From contig NZ_PQSR01000019.1 in the NCBI RefSeq assembly GCF_002920635.1, positions 1 through 64,000 of the forward strand: a stretch of 64,000 nucleotides of DNA, in the 5' to 3' direction. Shown here in pieces: positions 25,327 to 32,664 of the stretch. The position numbers were made by a program, and so were the translations under genes. Each line of letters opens with the position of its first letter. The first letter of the stretch is position 1. This stretch comes from Streptomyces sp. Ru72 (GTDB lineage: Bacteria; Actinomycetota; Actinomycetes; Streptomycetales; Streptomycetaceae). The notes under the pieces are model-generated. The model did no database searches. It had not been told where the DNA came from and saw only the letters and a list, made by a program, of their open reading frames with translations.

Positions 25327-25614
25327 CCGGGGCTCCCCGCGGCGTCGACACCGTGCCGGCTGCCGCCCACCCCCCGTGCAGCCGGCGCAGAAGCCGTAGT
25401 CGGTGTCCCACCGGGTCGGCACCGGAGCCGCCCCGGCCTCGACCGCTGCAACCTCAGGTCGGCTCGGGCCGCCCACGGAGCGCCAGAACTCGCTGGGCAC
25501 CGCCGCCGCACGCTTGGGCTCCTGCAGCATCCACAAGTGCGCCATCCCGTAGAGGAGTCGTGCTTCGGCGCCCGGCTCCCGGGCGGCCACCGAACGCCGG
25601 CGGCACCGGCTCAC
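25327..25614 (-). pseudogene. unidentified gene or gene remnant
   Basis: A minus-strand frame opens with ATG at 25614 (MSRCRRRSVA) and reads as natural protein for about 90 residues, including RLLYGMAHLWMLQEPKRAAA, VPSEFWRSVGGPSRPEVAAV and DTDYGFCAGC. It has no stop near the end of this block and would run antisense through the phosphatase gene to 24820. I therefore think the true 3' end has been lost or frameshifted. The family is not recognised. Confidence 0.4.
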
Positions 25615-25722
25615 CGGACCCGGGCACCGGGTGGTGTGCAGACTCGCCGCGACGACTGCTCATTTCCCAGACCGGACGACTGCTCGCTTCGTCGTCCCAT
25701 CGCTGTCCGGCGCCACACAGGC

Positions 25723-25756
25723 GAAAGGGCCTCCGCCCGGAAGCGGAGGCCCTTTC
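25723..25756 (-). terminator. perfect 14-bp terminator hairpin
   Basis: GAAAGGGCCTCCGC, loop of six, GCGGAGGCCCTTTC. It lies six bases beyond the stop of the FG-GAP protein gene and reads equally well in both directions. Confidence 0.88.
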
Positions 25757-25762
25757 CCTGGG

Positions 25763-26983
25763 TCAGAAGAAGCCGTTCAGGCCGAACCAGCCGTCTGCCG
25801 TCTCCACGCGCGAGTCCAGCGTGCCGTTGCCGCGGCCCGGGTACACCAGCTGGCAGCCGACGCCTCGGCAGCTTGCGCCGACATAGCTGCTCTTGGTGAC
25901 GGTGACGAGGTCGGCACGGCCGTCGCCGGTGACATCGCCCAGGCCCAGGAACGTGTCCATGACGTTCCAGCCGCTGCTGCCCATCAGCACACGGGACCCG
26001 AGGGCCCCGGACTTGCCGGGGTACAGCCACAGCTGCCCGGTCGACGCCTGGCGGACGACCAGGTCCGCACGGCCGTCACCGTTCATGTCGCCCGCCCCGA
26101 CCAGCGCGCTCATGCCGTTCCAGCCACTGCTGCCGATGAGCTTGCGCGCACCGAGGGTGCCGCTGCCGGTGCCGGGATACAGCCAGAGCTTGCCCGTGGC
26201 CTTCTCCACGGTCAGCACGTCCGTGCGGCCGTCGCCGGAGAGGTCGCCGTACGCGATGAGCCGGCTCATCGCGTTCCAGCCGCCGTTACCGATGAGCTTG
26301 CGCGCACCGAGGCTGCCGGTGCCGGCGCCCGGGTACAGCCACAGCTTCCCGGTGGACGCCTCGCGGGCGATCACGTCCTCTCGGCCGTCACCGCTGAAGT
26401 CGCCGTGCCGGACCAGGGCGTTCATGACGTTCCAGCCGCCACTGCCGACCAGCTGCCCTGTGCCGTCGCCGCGCAGGAACCACAGCCGGCCCGCCTTGTC
26501 CCGCACGAGGACGTCGGCCTTGCGGTCGGCGTTCAGGTCGCCGAAGCCCGCGGCCTGGGGCGCGGTCGACGCGTACCACTCCGGGTAGGCCGGGAACCAG
26601 CACTCCCGCTCGGTGGCGACGAGGCTCACCGAGCTGACGGTACGTTGCGAGCCACCCCACTCGGTCCCCGCGGGGTCGGGGGCCCACGAGGTGACGCCGC
26701 CGGTCTTGCTGTAGTTCGGATCGTCGTGCAGGCAGGCGTACTTGGACGTTCGGTTCACCACGGACTGGAACGTGTTGTCCCAGGTCCCCAGCGTCGCCTT
26801 GTTCGTGTTCGTCTTGAACATGGCGCCCGTGCCGTTGTCGGTCTTCCAGGCGCAGAAATAGCCCGCCGGGCAGTCGCTGATCGCGGCCTGAGCCGTTCCC
26901 GCGCCGGCACCGAGGAGCCCGAGCGAGGTGAGCCCCAGCGTCGTGGCCAGTGTGGCCAGGCGTCGGAGTAGTGATACGCGCAT
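25763..26983 (-). CDS. secreted protein: I36-like domain plus FG-GAP repeats
   Basis: A 406-residue secreted protein. The signal peptide spans residues 1-33 and ends GTAQA. A short Cys-containing domain (CPAGYFCAWKTDNGTGAMFK, about 38-130) resembles the I36 peptidase-inhibitor family. Five or so FG-GAP/VCBS repeats follow (DLNADRKADVLVRDKAGRLW, GDFSGDGREDVIAREASTGK, and so on), each with a DxNxDGxxD calcium loop, predicting a beta-propeller. The start at 26983 was chosen for GGGAGGG just upstream. A strong terminator follows. It probably acts outside the cell; the target is unknown. Confidence 0.83.
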   Translation of the reverse strand: MRVSLLRRLATLATTLGLTSLGLLGAGAGTAQAAISDCPAGYFCAWKTDNGTGAMFKTNTNKATLGTWDNTFQSVVNRTSKYACLHDDPNYSKTGGVTSWAPDPAGTEWGGSQRTVSSVSLVATERECWFPAYPEWYASTAPQAAGFGDLNADRKADVLVRDKAGRLWFLRGDGTGQLVGSGGWNVMNALVRHGDFSGDGREDVIAREASTGKLWLYPGAGTGSLGARKLIGNGGWNAMSRLIAYGDLSGDGRTDVLTVEKATGKLWLYPGTGSGTLGARKLIGSSGWNGMSALVGAGDMNGDGRADLVVRQASTGQLWLYPGKSGALGSRVLMGSSGWNVMDTFLGLGDVTGDGRADLVTVTKSSYVGASCRGVGCQLVYPGRGNGTLDSRVETADGWFGLNGFF

Positions 26984-27088
26984 TTTCTTCCCTCCCTGAC
27001 GCGGCACGGAGAAAAGCTCGACGCGCCGCGCGAGGAAGATACCTTGCCCGCGCGATCACTCCATCGCGCGCGTCGCCGGCATCGCGAT

Positions 27089-28495
27089 TCAGACTGCTTC
27101 GGGTTGCGGTTCCGGCTGCCGCGGTGGAGCGGCCTTCGGTTCCCACTGTGTGGTGGTCCGTACGTAGCCGTAGACCACCGAGGCCATCGCCAGAAGGAGA
27201 AGCGGTCCGAACACCCATGGATGTTCGGCCATCTCCACCGGCAGACAGCGGTACGACACCAGGAGGGCGGCGAAGACCGTCGCGCCGTGGGCGACCAACT
27301 GGATCCCCGATCGATCCCAGCCGTGGTGGACCGAGCGCAGAGCCGCCTCGATCGTGAGTGCGAAGACCACGCCGGCGACGAGATCCGCACCGTAGTGGAA
27401 GCCGAACCCCAGCGTTGCGACGAGCGTGGCGATCAGCCAGAACGCGCCTGCGCATCGCAGGACCCGTGGGCCCTTTCGGGAGTGGACGAAGATGGTGGTG
27501 GCCCACGCCGTGTGCAGGCTGGGCATGCAGTTGCGCGGGGTGATCTGGTCGAACGGCATCGGGTGCGGGGTACTGACCGGCGGCGGCGTGTCCGGCCACA
27601 GATCGGCCACCGCCCAGTGCACGGTGGGCGGCGTCGCCGGCCACAGGTGGGCCGACGCCCAGTGCTCGTTGCCGCCGCCGTAGGCGTAGAGCGGTCCGAC
27701 CACCGGGAAGATCATGTAGATGGCCGGCCCGAGAAGGCCGATCACCAGAAAGGTGCGCACCAGATGATGGCCCGGGAAGCGCCGCTCGACCGCCACATGA
27801 CGCAGCTGGTACAGCGCGACGACGACCGCGGCGACCGCAAGCTGGGCGTAGACGTAATTGAGGACGTGGGCGCCGATCGGTCCGGTCGCCGTGACGATCC
27901 GGCCCACCAGCCAGGACGGATTACCCAACGCGTGATCGGCGGTGGCCACGTACTGGTCCAACACCATCGGGCGGGATTTCGACGTGACGAGCAGCCATGT
28001 GTCGCCGGTCTTGCGGCCTGCCACCAGCAGCAGGCCCAGCCCGACGCCCTTCAGCATCAGGACACGTTCCCGGCCGGTGCGGCGCGTGACGGCGATGACC
28101 GCACAGCCCAGCATCACCCACAAAGCGCCGTTGCCGAAGGGGTGCCCCTCGGTCACCCTGGCACCGACCGCCCACCGCACCAGCACGAAGACGACGTCGA
28201 TGCCGATCGCGGCACCGGCCGCGATGAACCGTTGCCGCCGGGTGAGCACCACCATCGTCAACGCCATACTGGCGTACAACAAGAAGCCCGATTTGGGCGG
28301 GAATATCAGCTCTCGCGCCTGGCTGGTGATCGGCCCCGGCAGGCCGTAGCGACGCGCGACGATCTCCAGCGTGACGAGCAACCCGAGGGCCACCGCACCC
28401 GCCGTGGCCCACAGTATCGCCCGTGGTCGACGCCACACGGGGAGCGCAGTTCTGCCGCCTGTTCGCGAAAGCAGCCGTGATGCTATAGGTCTCAA
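27089..28495 (-). CDS. PAP2-superfamily membrane phosphatase/transferase
   Basis: About 468 residues with many membrane segments. The second half carries the PAP2 catalytic motifs as seen in the inositolphosphotransferase branch: PRNCMPSLHTAWATTIF and GFGFHYGADLVAG, with the active-site histidines in SLH and FHYGAD. The first half (about 20-180) is an extra membrane region. Such enzymes act on lipid phosphates or transfer phospho-groups at the membrane. The start is uncertain: the longest frame begins with TTG at 28495, and a GTG at 28438 (VWRRPRAILW) fits equally. The 233 bases upstream (28496-28728) are AT-richer than the surroundings and hold no gene I can support. Confidence 0.78.
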   Translation of the reverse strand: MRPIASRLLSRTGGRTALPVWRRPRAILWATAGAVALGLLVTLEIVARRYGLPGPITSQARELIFPPKSGFLLYASMALTMVVLTRRQRFIAAGAAIGIDVVFVLVRWAVGARVTEGHPFGNGALWVMLGCAVIAVTRRTGRERVLMLKGVGLGLLLVAGRKTGDTWLLVTSKSRPMVLDQYVATADHALGNPSWLVGRIVTATGPIGAHVLNYVYAQLAVAAVVVALYQLRHVAVERRFPGHHLVRTFLVIGLLGPAIYMIFPVVGPLYAYGGGNEHWASAHLWPATPPTVHWAVADLWPDTPPPVSTPHPMPFDQITPRNCMPSLHTAWATTIFVHSRKGPRVLRCAGAFWLIATLVATLGFGFHYGADLVAGVVFALTIEAALRSVHHGWDRSGIQLVAHGATVFAALLVSYRCLPVEMAEHPWVFGPLLLLAMASVVYGYVRTTTQWEPKAAPPRQPEPQPEAV

Positions 28496-28728
28496 TCAGT
28501 CAGCCGTTTGCTAGATGTTGGTAGAAGAAGATTGTTTATCGTGCTGGACATCACGCTTTTCCGACGATGAAGAGCAGTGGGCATTCGTCGCAAGTTCGAA
28601 CATCTTATCGGAACAGTGCGAGACAGCCACGGGTGGTTCGAAGGAAGGCCGCCGCGTTGCCGTCCCGGACGGCCACAGGCACGCATCGCTGTCACGACAG
28701 CCGTGTCACGGCTCGGCCGGCAGGCCGG

Positions 28729-29271
28729 TCAGACCCGGTCCAGGGGCCGGTGCGGGCCGTCGGGAAGTTCCGCTTCGATCGTGTCACCGGGGCGCACCAC
28801 GCCACCCTCCCGGACGATGCTCATGACTCCGGCCTTGCGCACGACGTTCCCCGCCTCGTCGCGGCCGACGACCTGCTTCAGCAGCCCGCCCTGGAAGTTG
28901 TCGATCTGCACACAGGGATTGCGGAGGCCGGTGACCTCCAGGACCGCGGACTCGCCGATGCGCAGCAGGGTGCCGGCCGGAAGACCGAGCAGATCGATGC
29001 CGCGCGTGGTGATGTTCTCGCCGAGTTCGCCGGGCCCCAGCTCGAATCCTTCTTCGCCGACCTCGGCGAAGAGCTCCTCGTGGATGAGGTGGACCTGGCG
29101 CAGATTCGGCTGGGTGGGATCCTGCGCCATGCGCGAGCGGTGCTTGACCGTCTCCCCGGCGTGCACGTCCCCCTCCACACCGAGCCCCGCGAGCAGTCTG
29201 ATGCTGTCCCGGTTCGGCTTGGTGAACGAGTACTCCCCGTTACTGCTGACCGCCGTCACTCTTCCGCTCAT
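28729..29271 (-). CDS. MOSC-domain protein
   Basis: A 180-residue MOSC protein: RLLAGLGVEGDVHAGETVKH, RQVHLIHEELFAEV, LGPGELGENITTRGIDLLGL and GLRNPCVQIDNFQGGLL, with Cys in RNPC as in the molybdenum-cofactor sulfurase C-terminal family. MOSC domains handle sulfur or bind the molybdenum cofactor in detoxifying reductases. It stands alone, so no pathway can be assigned from context. Confidence 0.88.
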   Translation of the reverse strand: MSGRVTAVSSNGEYSFTKPNRDSIRLLAGLGVEGDVHAGETVKHRSRMAQDPTQPNLRQVHLIHEELFAEVGEEGFELGPGELGENITTRGIDLLGLPAGTLLRIGESAVLEVTGLRNPCVQIDNFQGGLLKQVVGRDEAGNVVRKAGVMSIVREGGVVRPGDTIEAELPDGPHRPLDRV

Positions 29272-29412
29272 ATCGCGGAAACCCCCTCTTCGGTAACAAT
29301 GATCGGCACGAGCCTAACCCTCGCTCCGCGAGGCGTGGATGCGTGAGTTCGGTTCTCGTGAAAATCTCCGAGTGCTGCCGAGGTCGGTGGCCGGTGCGAT
29401 GCTCCTGCCGTG

Positions 29413-29490
29413 TCAGAGCGCGGGCGGGCCGGCCTGTACGAGGCCCGACTGGTAGGCGATGACGACGAGTTGGGCGCGGTCTCGGGCACC
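29413..29490 (-). pseudogene. C-terminal scrap of a NarL/LuxR-type regulator
   Basis: The last 25 residues of a response-regulator DNA-binding domain are encoded on the minus strand: GARDRAQLVVIAYQSGLVQA then GPPAL and stop. The sequence upstream of GARDR is gone; the plus-strand neighbour, an unrelated scrap, begins at the same point. This is a recombination junction. Confidence 0.65.
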
Positions 29491-29671
29491 CGCCTTCACC
29501 CAGTTCCTCGGCGCCGGCGACGTCACCGCCGACGGCCGCCGCGACCTGATCGCCTACGGCCCGAACGGCACGGACGTCTACCGCTCGACCGGCTCGACCA
29601 CGACCGTGTTCAGCCGGCTCGCGACCAACCTCTACGCGGGCGAGGGCACCAAGTTCGACAACATCGCCTAG
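29491..29671 (+). pseudogene. C-terminal scrap of an FG-GAP-repeat protein
   Basis: The plus strand reads FTQFLGAGDVTADGRRDLIA, then YGPNGTDVYRSTGSTTTVFS and a tail ending KFDNIA and TAG. One FG-GAP repeat with its calcium loop is visible. The start is cut off at the junction with the regulator scrap. The stop codon overlaps the left end of the small inverted-repeat element that follows, so the C-terminus may be truncated too. It resembles the repeats of the gene at 25.8-27 kb. Confidence 0.6.
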
Positions 29672-29848
29672 GAGCCTGTCCGGGCGATCACGCGTCCCGT
29701 CAGGGTGACGCGGCCCAGGGACGCGCAGTCCGCCCGCCGCCGTCCGCCGGTGACGACCAGGGACAGCGGGCGGCGGCGGCCGTCCGACTCAGTGGAGTTC
29801 GCCGGTGAACCCGCCAGCGGCGGTCACCTGATCGCCCGGGCAGCTCCT
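29670..29848. mobile_element. 179-bp inverted-repeat element (MITE-like or IS remnant)
   Basis: The left end AGGAGCCTGTCCGGGCGATC(A) and the right end, read on the minus strand AGGAGCTGCCCGGGCGATCA, match at 19 of about 20 positions with one gap. The interior has two further nested inverted repeats (GCGTCCC/GGGACGC and CCGCCCGCCGCCG/CGGGCGGCGGCGG) and no gene. This fits a non-autonomous transposable element. No clear target duplication is visible. Confidence 0.6.
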
Positions 29849-29910
29849 GGTCGTCACTCCTCGAGCCTCCGCCCCCAGGACGGCACCGCCGACTTGATCC
29901 GGCGTCTCGC

Positions 29911-30654
29911 TCAGGCCGGGCTTGCTTCCCGCGCCCGCAGCCTGCGTGCGAGAAGGCCGAGCAGCACGGCGTTGACCAGCCCGGACAGGGCAACCCCGGC
30001 GGAGAAGAGCAACGGGCTCAGCCAGGAGAGCGAGGAGTACCGCGCGGGTGCCGCCACCACGGTGGCGGCGATGCCGAGCGGCGCGGTGGCCATGAGCGGC
30101 CAGATCCCGGCGAACCCCGGGTCCGGCGACAGGTACACCGCGTACAGGAAGAACGCCAGCGCCGCCGCGACCACCGCCAGGTACCCGCGCGCGAGCCGGT
30201 TGTCCACCGCGGGCGTCAGCAGGGCCCGAATTCCCTGCAGGCTGAGGCGCGCGGTACGCGCCATGTCCGTCCCCTCCTGTTCGGAGGAGACCGGGAGACG
30301 GGGCTCACGCCCGCCGGCCGGTGCCGCCGCCGTGGACCTCGCGACGAGGGCGCCCAGTACGGCGGCGTTCACGAGGGCGCACAGGAGGAGCCACACGCTC
30401 CACATGCTCATGGCGAGCACCTCGCCGACCCCGCCCTCGGTGCCGGGGCCGAAGGGGAGGATCACACTCAGGAAGGAGAGCGGCGCCGTGAGCATCAGGG
30501 GATCCGGGGCGAAGCCGCCGTCCGGGAAGACGAAGCCGGCCAGGACGCAGGCGGCGAACACGGCCAGATAGCCCCGGGCGAGCCAGTTGTCCGTGGCGAG
30601 CGCAAGGAGCCGGCGCAGGCGCGGAAGGCGGTGTGGGACGGAGGAGTTCGGCAT
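29911..30654 (-). CDS. internally duplicated small membrane protein (SCO4225-like)
   Basis: A 247-residue membrane protein in two similar halves. Half one (about 5-115) has LLALATDNWLARGYLAVFAA, then LTAPLSFLSVILPFG and CALVNAAVLGALVARS. Half two (about 131-247) repeats this as LLTPAVDNRLARGYLAVVAA, ATAPLGIAATVV and SGLVNAVLLGLLARRL. Each half has two to three membrane segments. A Met at residue 131 begins the second half, so the gene may be a fusion of tandem copies. I recall single-unit versions as the SCO4225 family, function unknown. Confidence 0.6.
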   Translation of the reverse strand: MPNSSVPHRLPRLRRLLALATDNWLARGYLAVFAACVLAGFVFPDGGFAPDPLMLTAPLSFLSVILPFGPGTEGGVGEVLAMSMWSVWLLLCALVNAAVLGALVARSTAAAPAGGREPRLPVSSEQEGTDMARTARLSLQGIRALLTPAVDNRLARGYLAVVAAALAFFLYAVYLSPDPGFAGIWPLMATAPLGIAATVVAAPARYSSLSWLSPLLFSAGVALSGLVNAVLLGLLARRLRAREASPA

Positions 30655-30714
30655 CGCGGGTTCCTTCGGGTCGATCCGTGGGCGATGTCCTCAACGGTGG
30701 ACCGGAGGGCGCGT

Positions 30715-31032
30715 TCAGACATGAGTACGGGTACTCACCGGCAGAGCGCGGGACCTCCCACGCCGCGTGCGTGCGTCGGCACCGGCGGAGGCGCGGTAGT
30801 CGGCCGCGATCGAGGGCACCGCGTCACGGCGGGCGTCCCGGCAGGCGGCGCGGATGTCGGCAGGTACGGCGCCGGGGTCGTGGGCCCGGATGTCGAGGAA
30901 GTGGCCGAAGAAGGCGTCCGGGGCTGCCGCGATCATCCGCTCGGGCAGGTGCGGAGGCCGCGCCATCAGATAGAGCTGGAACCCGATGGCCGCACCGGTG
31001 CCGTGCACAGCCACCGTGTGTGACGTCCTGCC
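30715..31032 (-). pseudogene. fragment of an alpha/beta hydrolase
   Basis: A minus-strand frame reads QLYLMARPPHLPERMIAAAP, DAFFGHFLDIRAHDP and VPADIRAACRDARRDAVPSI. This resembles the lid region of haloacetate-dehalogenase-like or epoxide-hydrolase-like enzymes. No nucleophile elbow or catalytic His is present, and the frame has no proper start, so it is a remnant. The rest of the gap 30655-31169 holds only promoter sequence for the flanking genes. Confidence 0.45.
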
Positions 31033-31169
31033 GGGCCTTTGCGCTTGATAAGTGGCCGCCTGTCGATCATGACAGTGGCAGTGACGGGCGAAGCGCCGGA
31101 CCGCTCCGCTCGTCGCGCCTTCCGCGGAGCCCACTTGCAGACGTCCTACTGAAGGAAGCGACCGACCGC

Positions 31170-32546
31170 ATGCGCATAAGACAGTTCGCGGGGAGAGCAG
31201 CGCTCTCCGCCGCCCTGAGCCTGTCGTTCCTCGGCCTGGGTACGACCACGGCCGCCGCGGACACCAGTGCCCCACTGCCGATCAGCTCGTATCGGGACAT
31301 GGTCGTCGACGCGGCTCATCAACAGGTCTTTCTCAGTGACCCGTTCGGTGGCAGCGTTCTGGTGACGGACTACACGGGCCAGGTCGTGAAGCAGATCGGC
31401 GGTGAGGCCGGCGCCTGGGGCATGGCTCTTTCCAGCGACTCCACGACGCTGTACGTGGCACTCCGCGACGCCGGCGCGATCGCCGCGATCGACACCGCCA
31501 CCCTGCAGGAGACCGCCCGGTACGACACCGGAACCGGAGCGGGCGCCTACGCCGGCCCGACCTCGCTCGCGTCGGCCGGAGGAAAGATCTGGTTCGGCTA
31601 CAGCACCGACTCCTGGAACGGCGCCCTCGGCTCCCTGGACCTGAGCGGAGCGCAGCCGGTGGTCGCACGGGGACAGGGCCTCGACACGTTCCGCGGCTCC
31701 CCCCGCCTGGCTGCCGCACCGCAGGATCCGGACACCCTCGTCGCCGCCGAATCGGACGGCAACGCCGCCACTTTGGCCGTGTACGACGTGAGCAGCGGCC
31801 AGGCCGACGTACGGGCGAAGCGTGTCGACCCCGGTCCGGAGGGGTGCACCAGCCTGCGGGACCTCGCCTTGACGCCGGACGGCGCGCGGGTGGTGGTCGC
31901 CTGCGCCTCGCCCTACTACCACCAGGCGTTCCGCACGGCCGACCTGGCCGACGACGGCCGCTACACCACCGGCCACTACCCCGACTCCGTGGCCATCGCC
32001 CCTGACGGCACGATCGCGGCGGGCGTCGACGGCGCCTCCTCGCCCGACGTCTACCTGTTCACGCAGGGCGGCTCCACGGCCTTCAAGACCTGGGACTTCC
32101 CGGCGTCGTCCCCGTACGCCACCAACACCCTTCAGTCCGCCGGTCTGGCCTGGGCTCCGGACGGCAGCAGGATCTTCGCGGTCACCGAGGACAGCGGCTC
32201 CTCGTCCCTGACGCTGCAGGTCCTCGACTTCCCGCAGGTCACCACCACGGTCACCGTGCAGGCACCCGCCTCGTCACCCCGGAACCAGGACCTCACCCTC
32301 ACCGGGAGGCTCGAGGCGCCCGTGGGATTCGGCGCGGGGACCACCGTCGACATCTGGCGGCTCGACGACCCCGCCGCCGGTGAGGGCACGCTGATCGGGT
32401 CCGCGACCGTCGCCGCCGACGGCACGTTCGGCTACACGGACCGTCCGAAGGCCAAGGGCGACGTCCAGTACACCGTGCAGTACGGGGGCGACGCGCGGCA
32501 CACCAGTGCCTACGGCACGGTCACGGTCGACATCACCTCTGACTGA
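31170..32546 (+). CDS. secreted beta-propeller protein with Ig-like domain
   Basis: A 458-residue secreted protein. The signal peptide ends near TAAAD (residues 1-31). A YncE/WD-like propeller follows from about 35 to 355 (SYRDMVVDAAHQQVFLSDPF, MALSSDSTTLYVALRDAGAI, DLALTPDGARVVVACASPYY). A C-terminal Ig-like domain lies at about 360-458 (LTLTGRLEAPVGFGAGTTVD, YTVQYGGDARHTSAY). It is convergent with a longer paralogue at 32665-34965. No membrane anchor or enzyme motif is seen; an extracellular binding role is likely. Confidence 0.8.
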   Translation: MRIRQFAGRAALSAALSLSFLGLGTTTAAADTSAPLPISSYRDMVVDAAHQQVFLSDPFGGSVLVTDYTGQVVKQIGGEAGAWGMALSSDSTTLYVALRDAGAIAAIDTATLQETARYDTGTGAGAYAGPTSLASAGGKIWFGYSTDSWNGALGSLDLSGAQPVVARGQGLDTFRGSPRLAAAPQDPDTLVAAESDGNAATLAVYDVSSGQADVRAKRVDPGPEGCTSLRDLALTPDGARVVVACASPYYHQAFRTADLADDGRYTTGHYPDSVAIAPDGTIAAGVDGASSPDVYLFTQGGSTAFKTWDFPASSPYATNTLQSAGLAWAPDGSRIFAVTEDSGSSSLTLQVLDFPQVTTTVTVQAPASSPRNQDLTLTGRLEAPVGFGAGTTVDIWRLDDPAAGEGTLIGSATVAADGTFGYTDRPKAKGDVQYTVQYGGDARHTSAYGTVTVDITSD

Positions 32547-32584
32547 GTCCCGTCCGCCTCGCGTCACGGGCTCCGCTCGGACCG

Positions 32585-32612
32585 CGCTCGGCCGGGGTTT
32601 CCCAGCCGAGCG
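32585..32612. terminator. bidirectional stem-loop between convergent genes
   Basis: CGCTCGGC (32585-32592) pairs with GCCGAGCG (32605-32612) in the 118-base gap between the two propeller genes. Confidence 0.55.
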
Positions 32613-32664
32613 TGTCGCGGCCCCGGTTCGACCGCGGGCGCCGCGCGGCCCGAGCGCTTCGGAC

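Noticed and set aside
28496..28728. A small RNA or peptide gene in the AT-richer gap before the PAP2 gene
   Set aside because: Short frames exist on both strands but none has a ribosome site plus protein-like content; the composition fits a promoter region.
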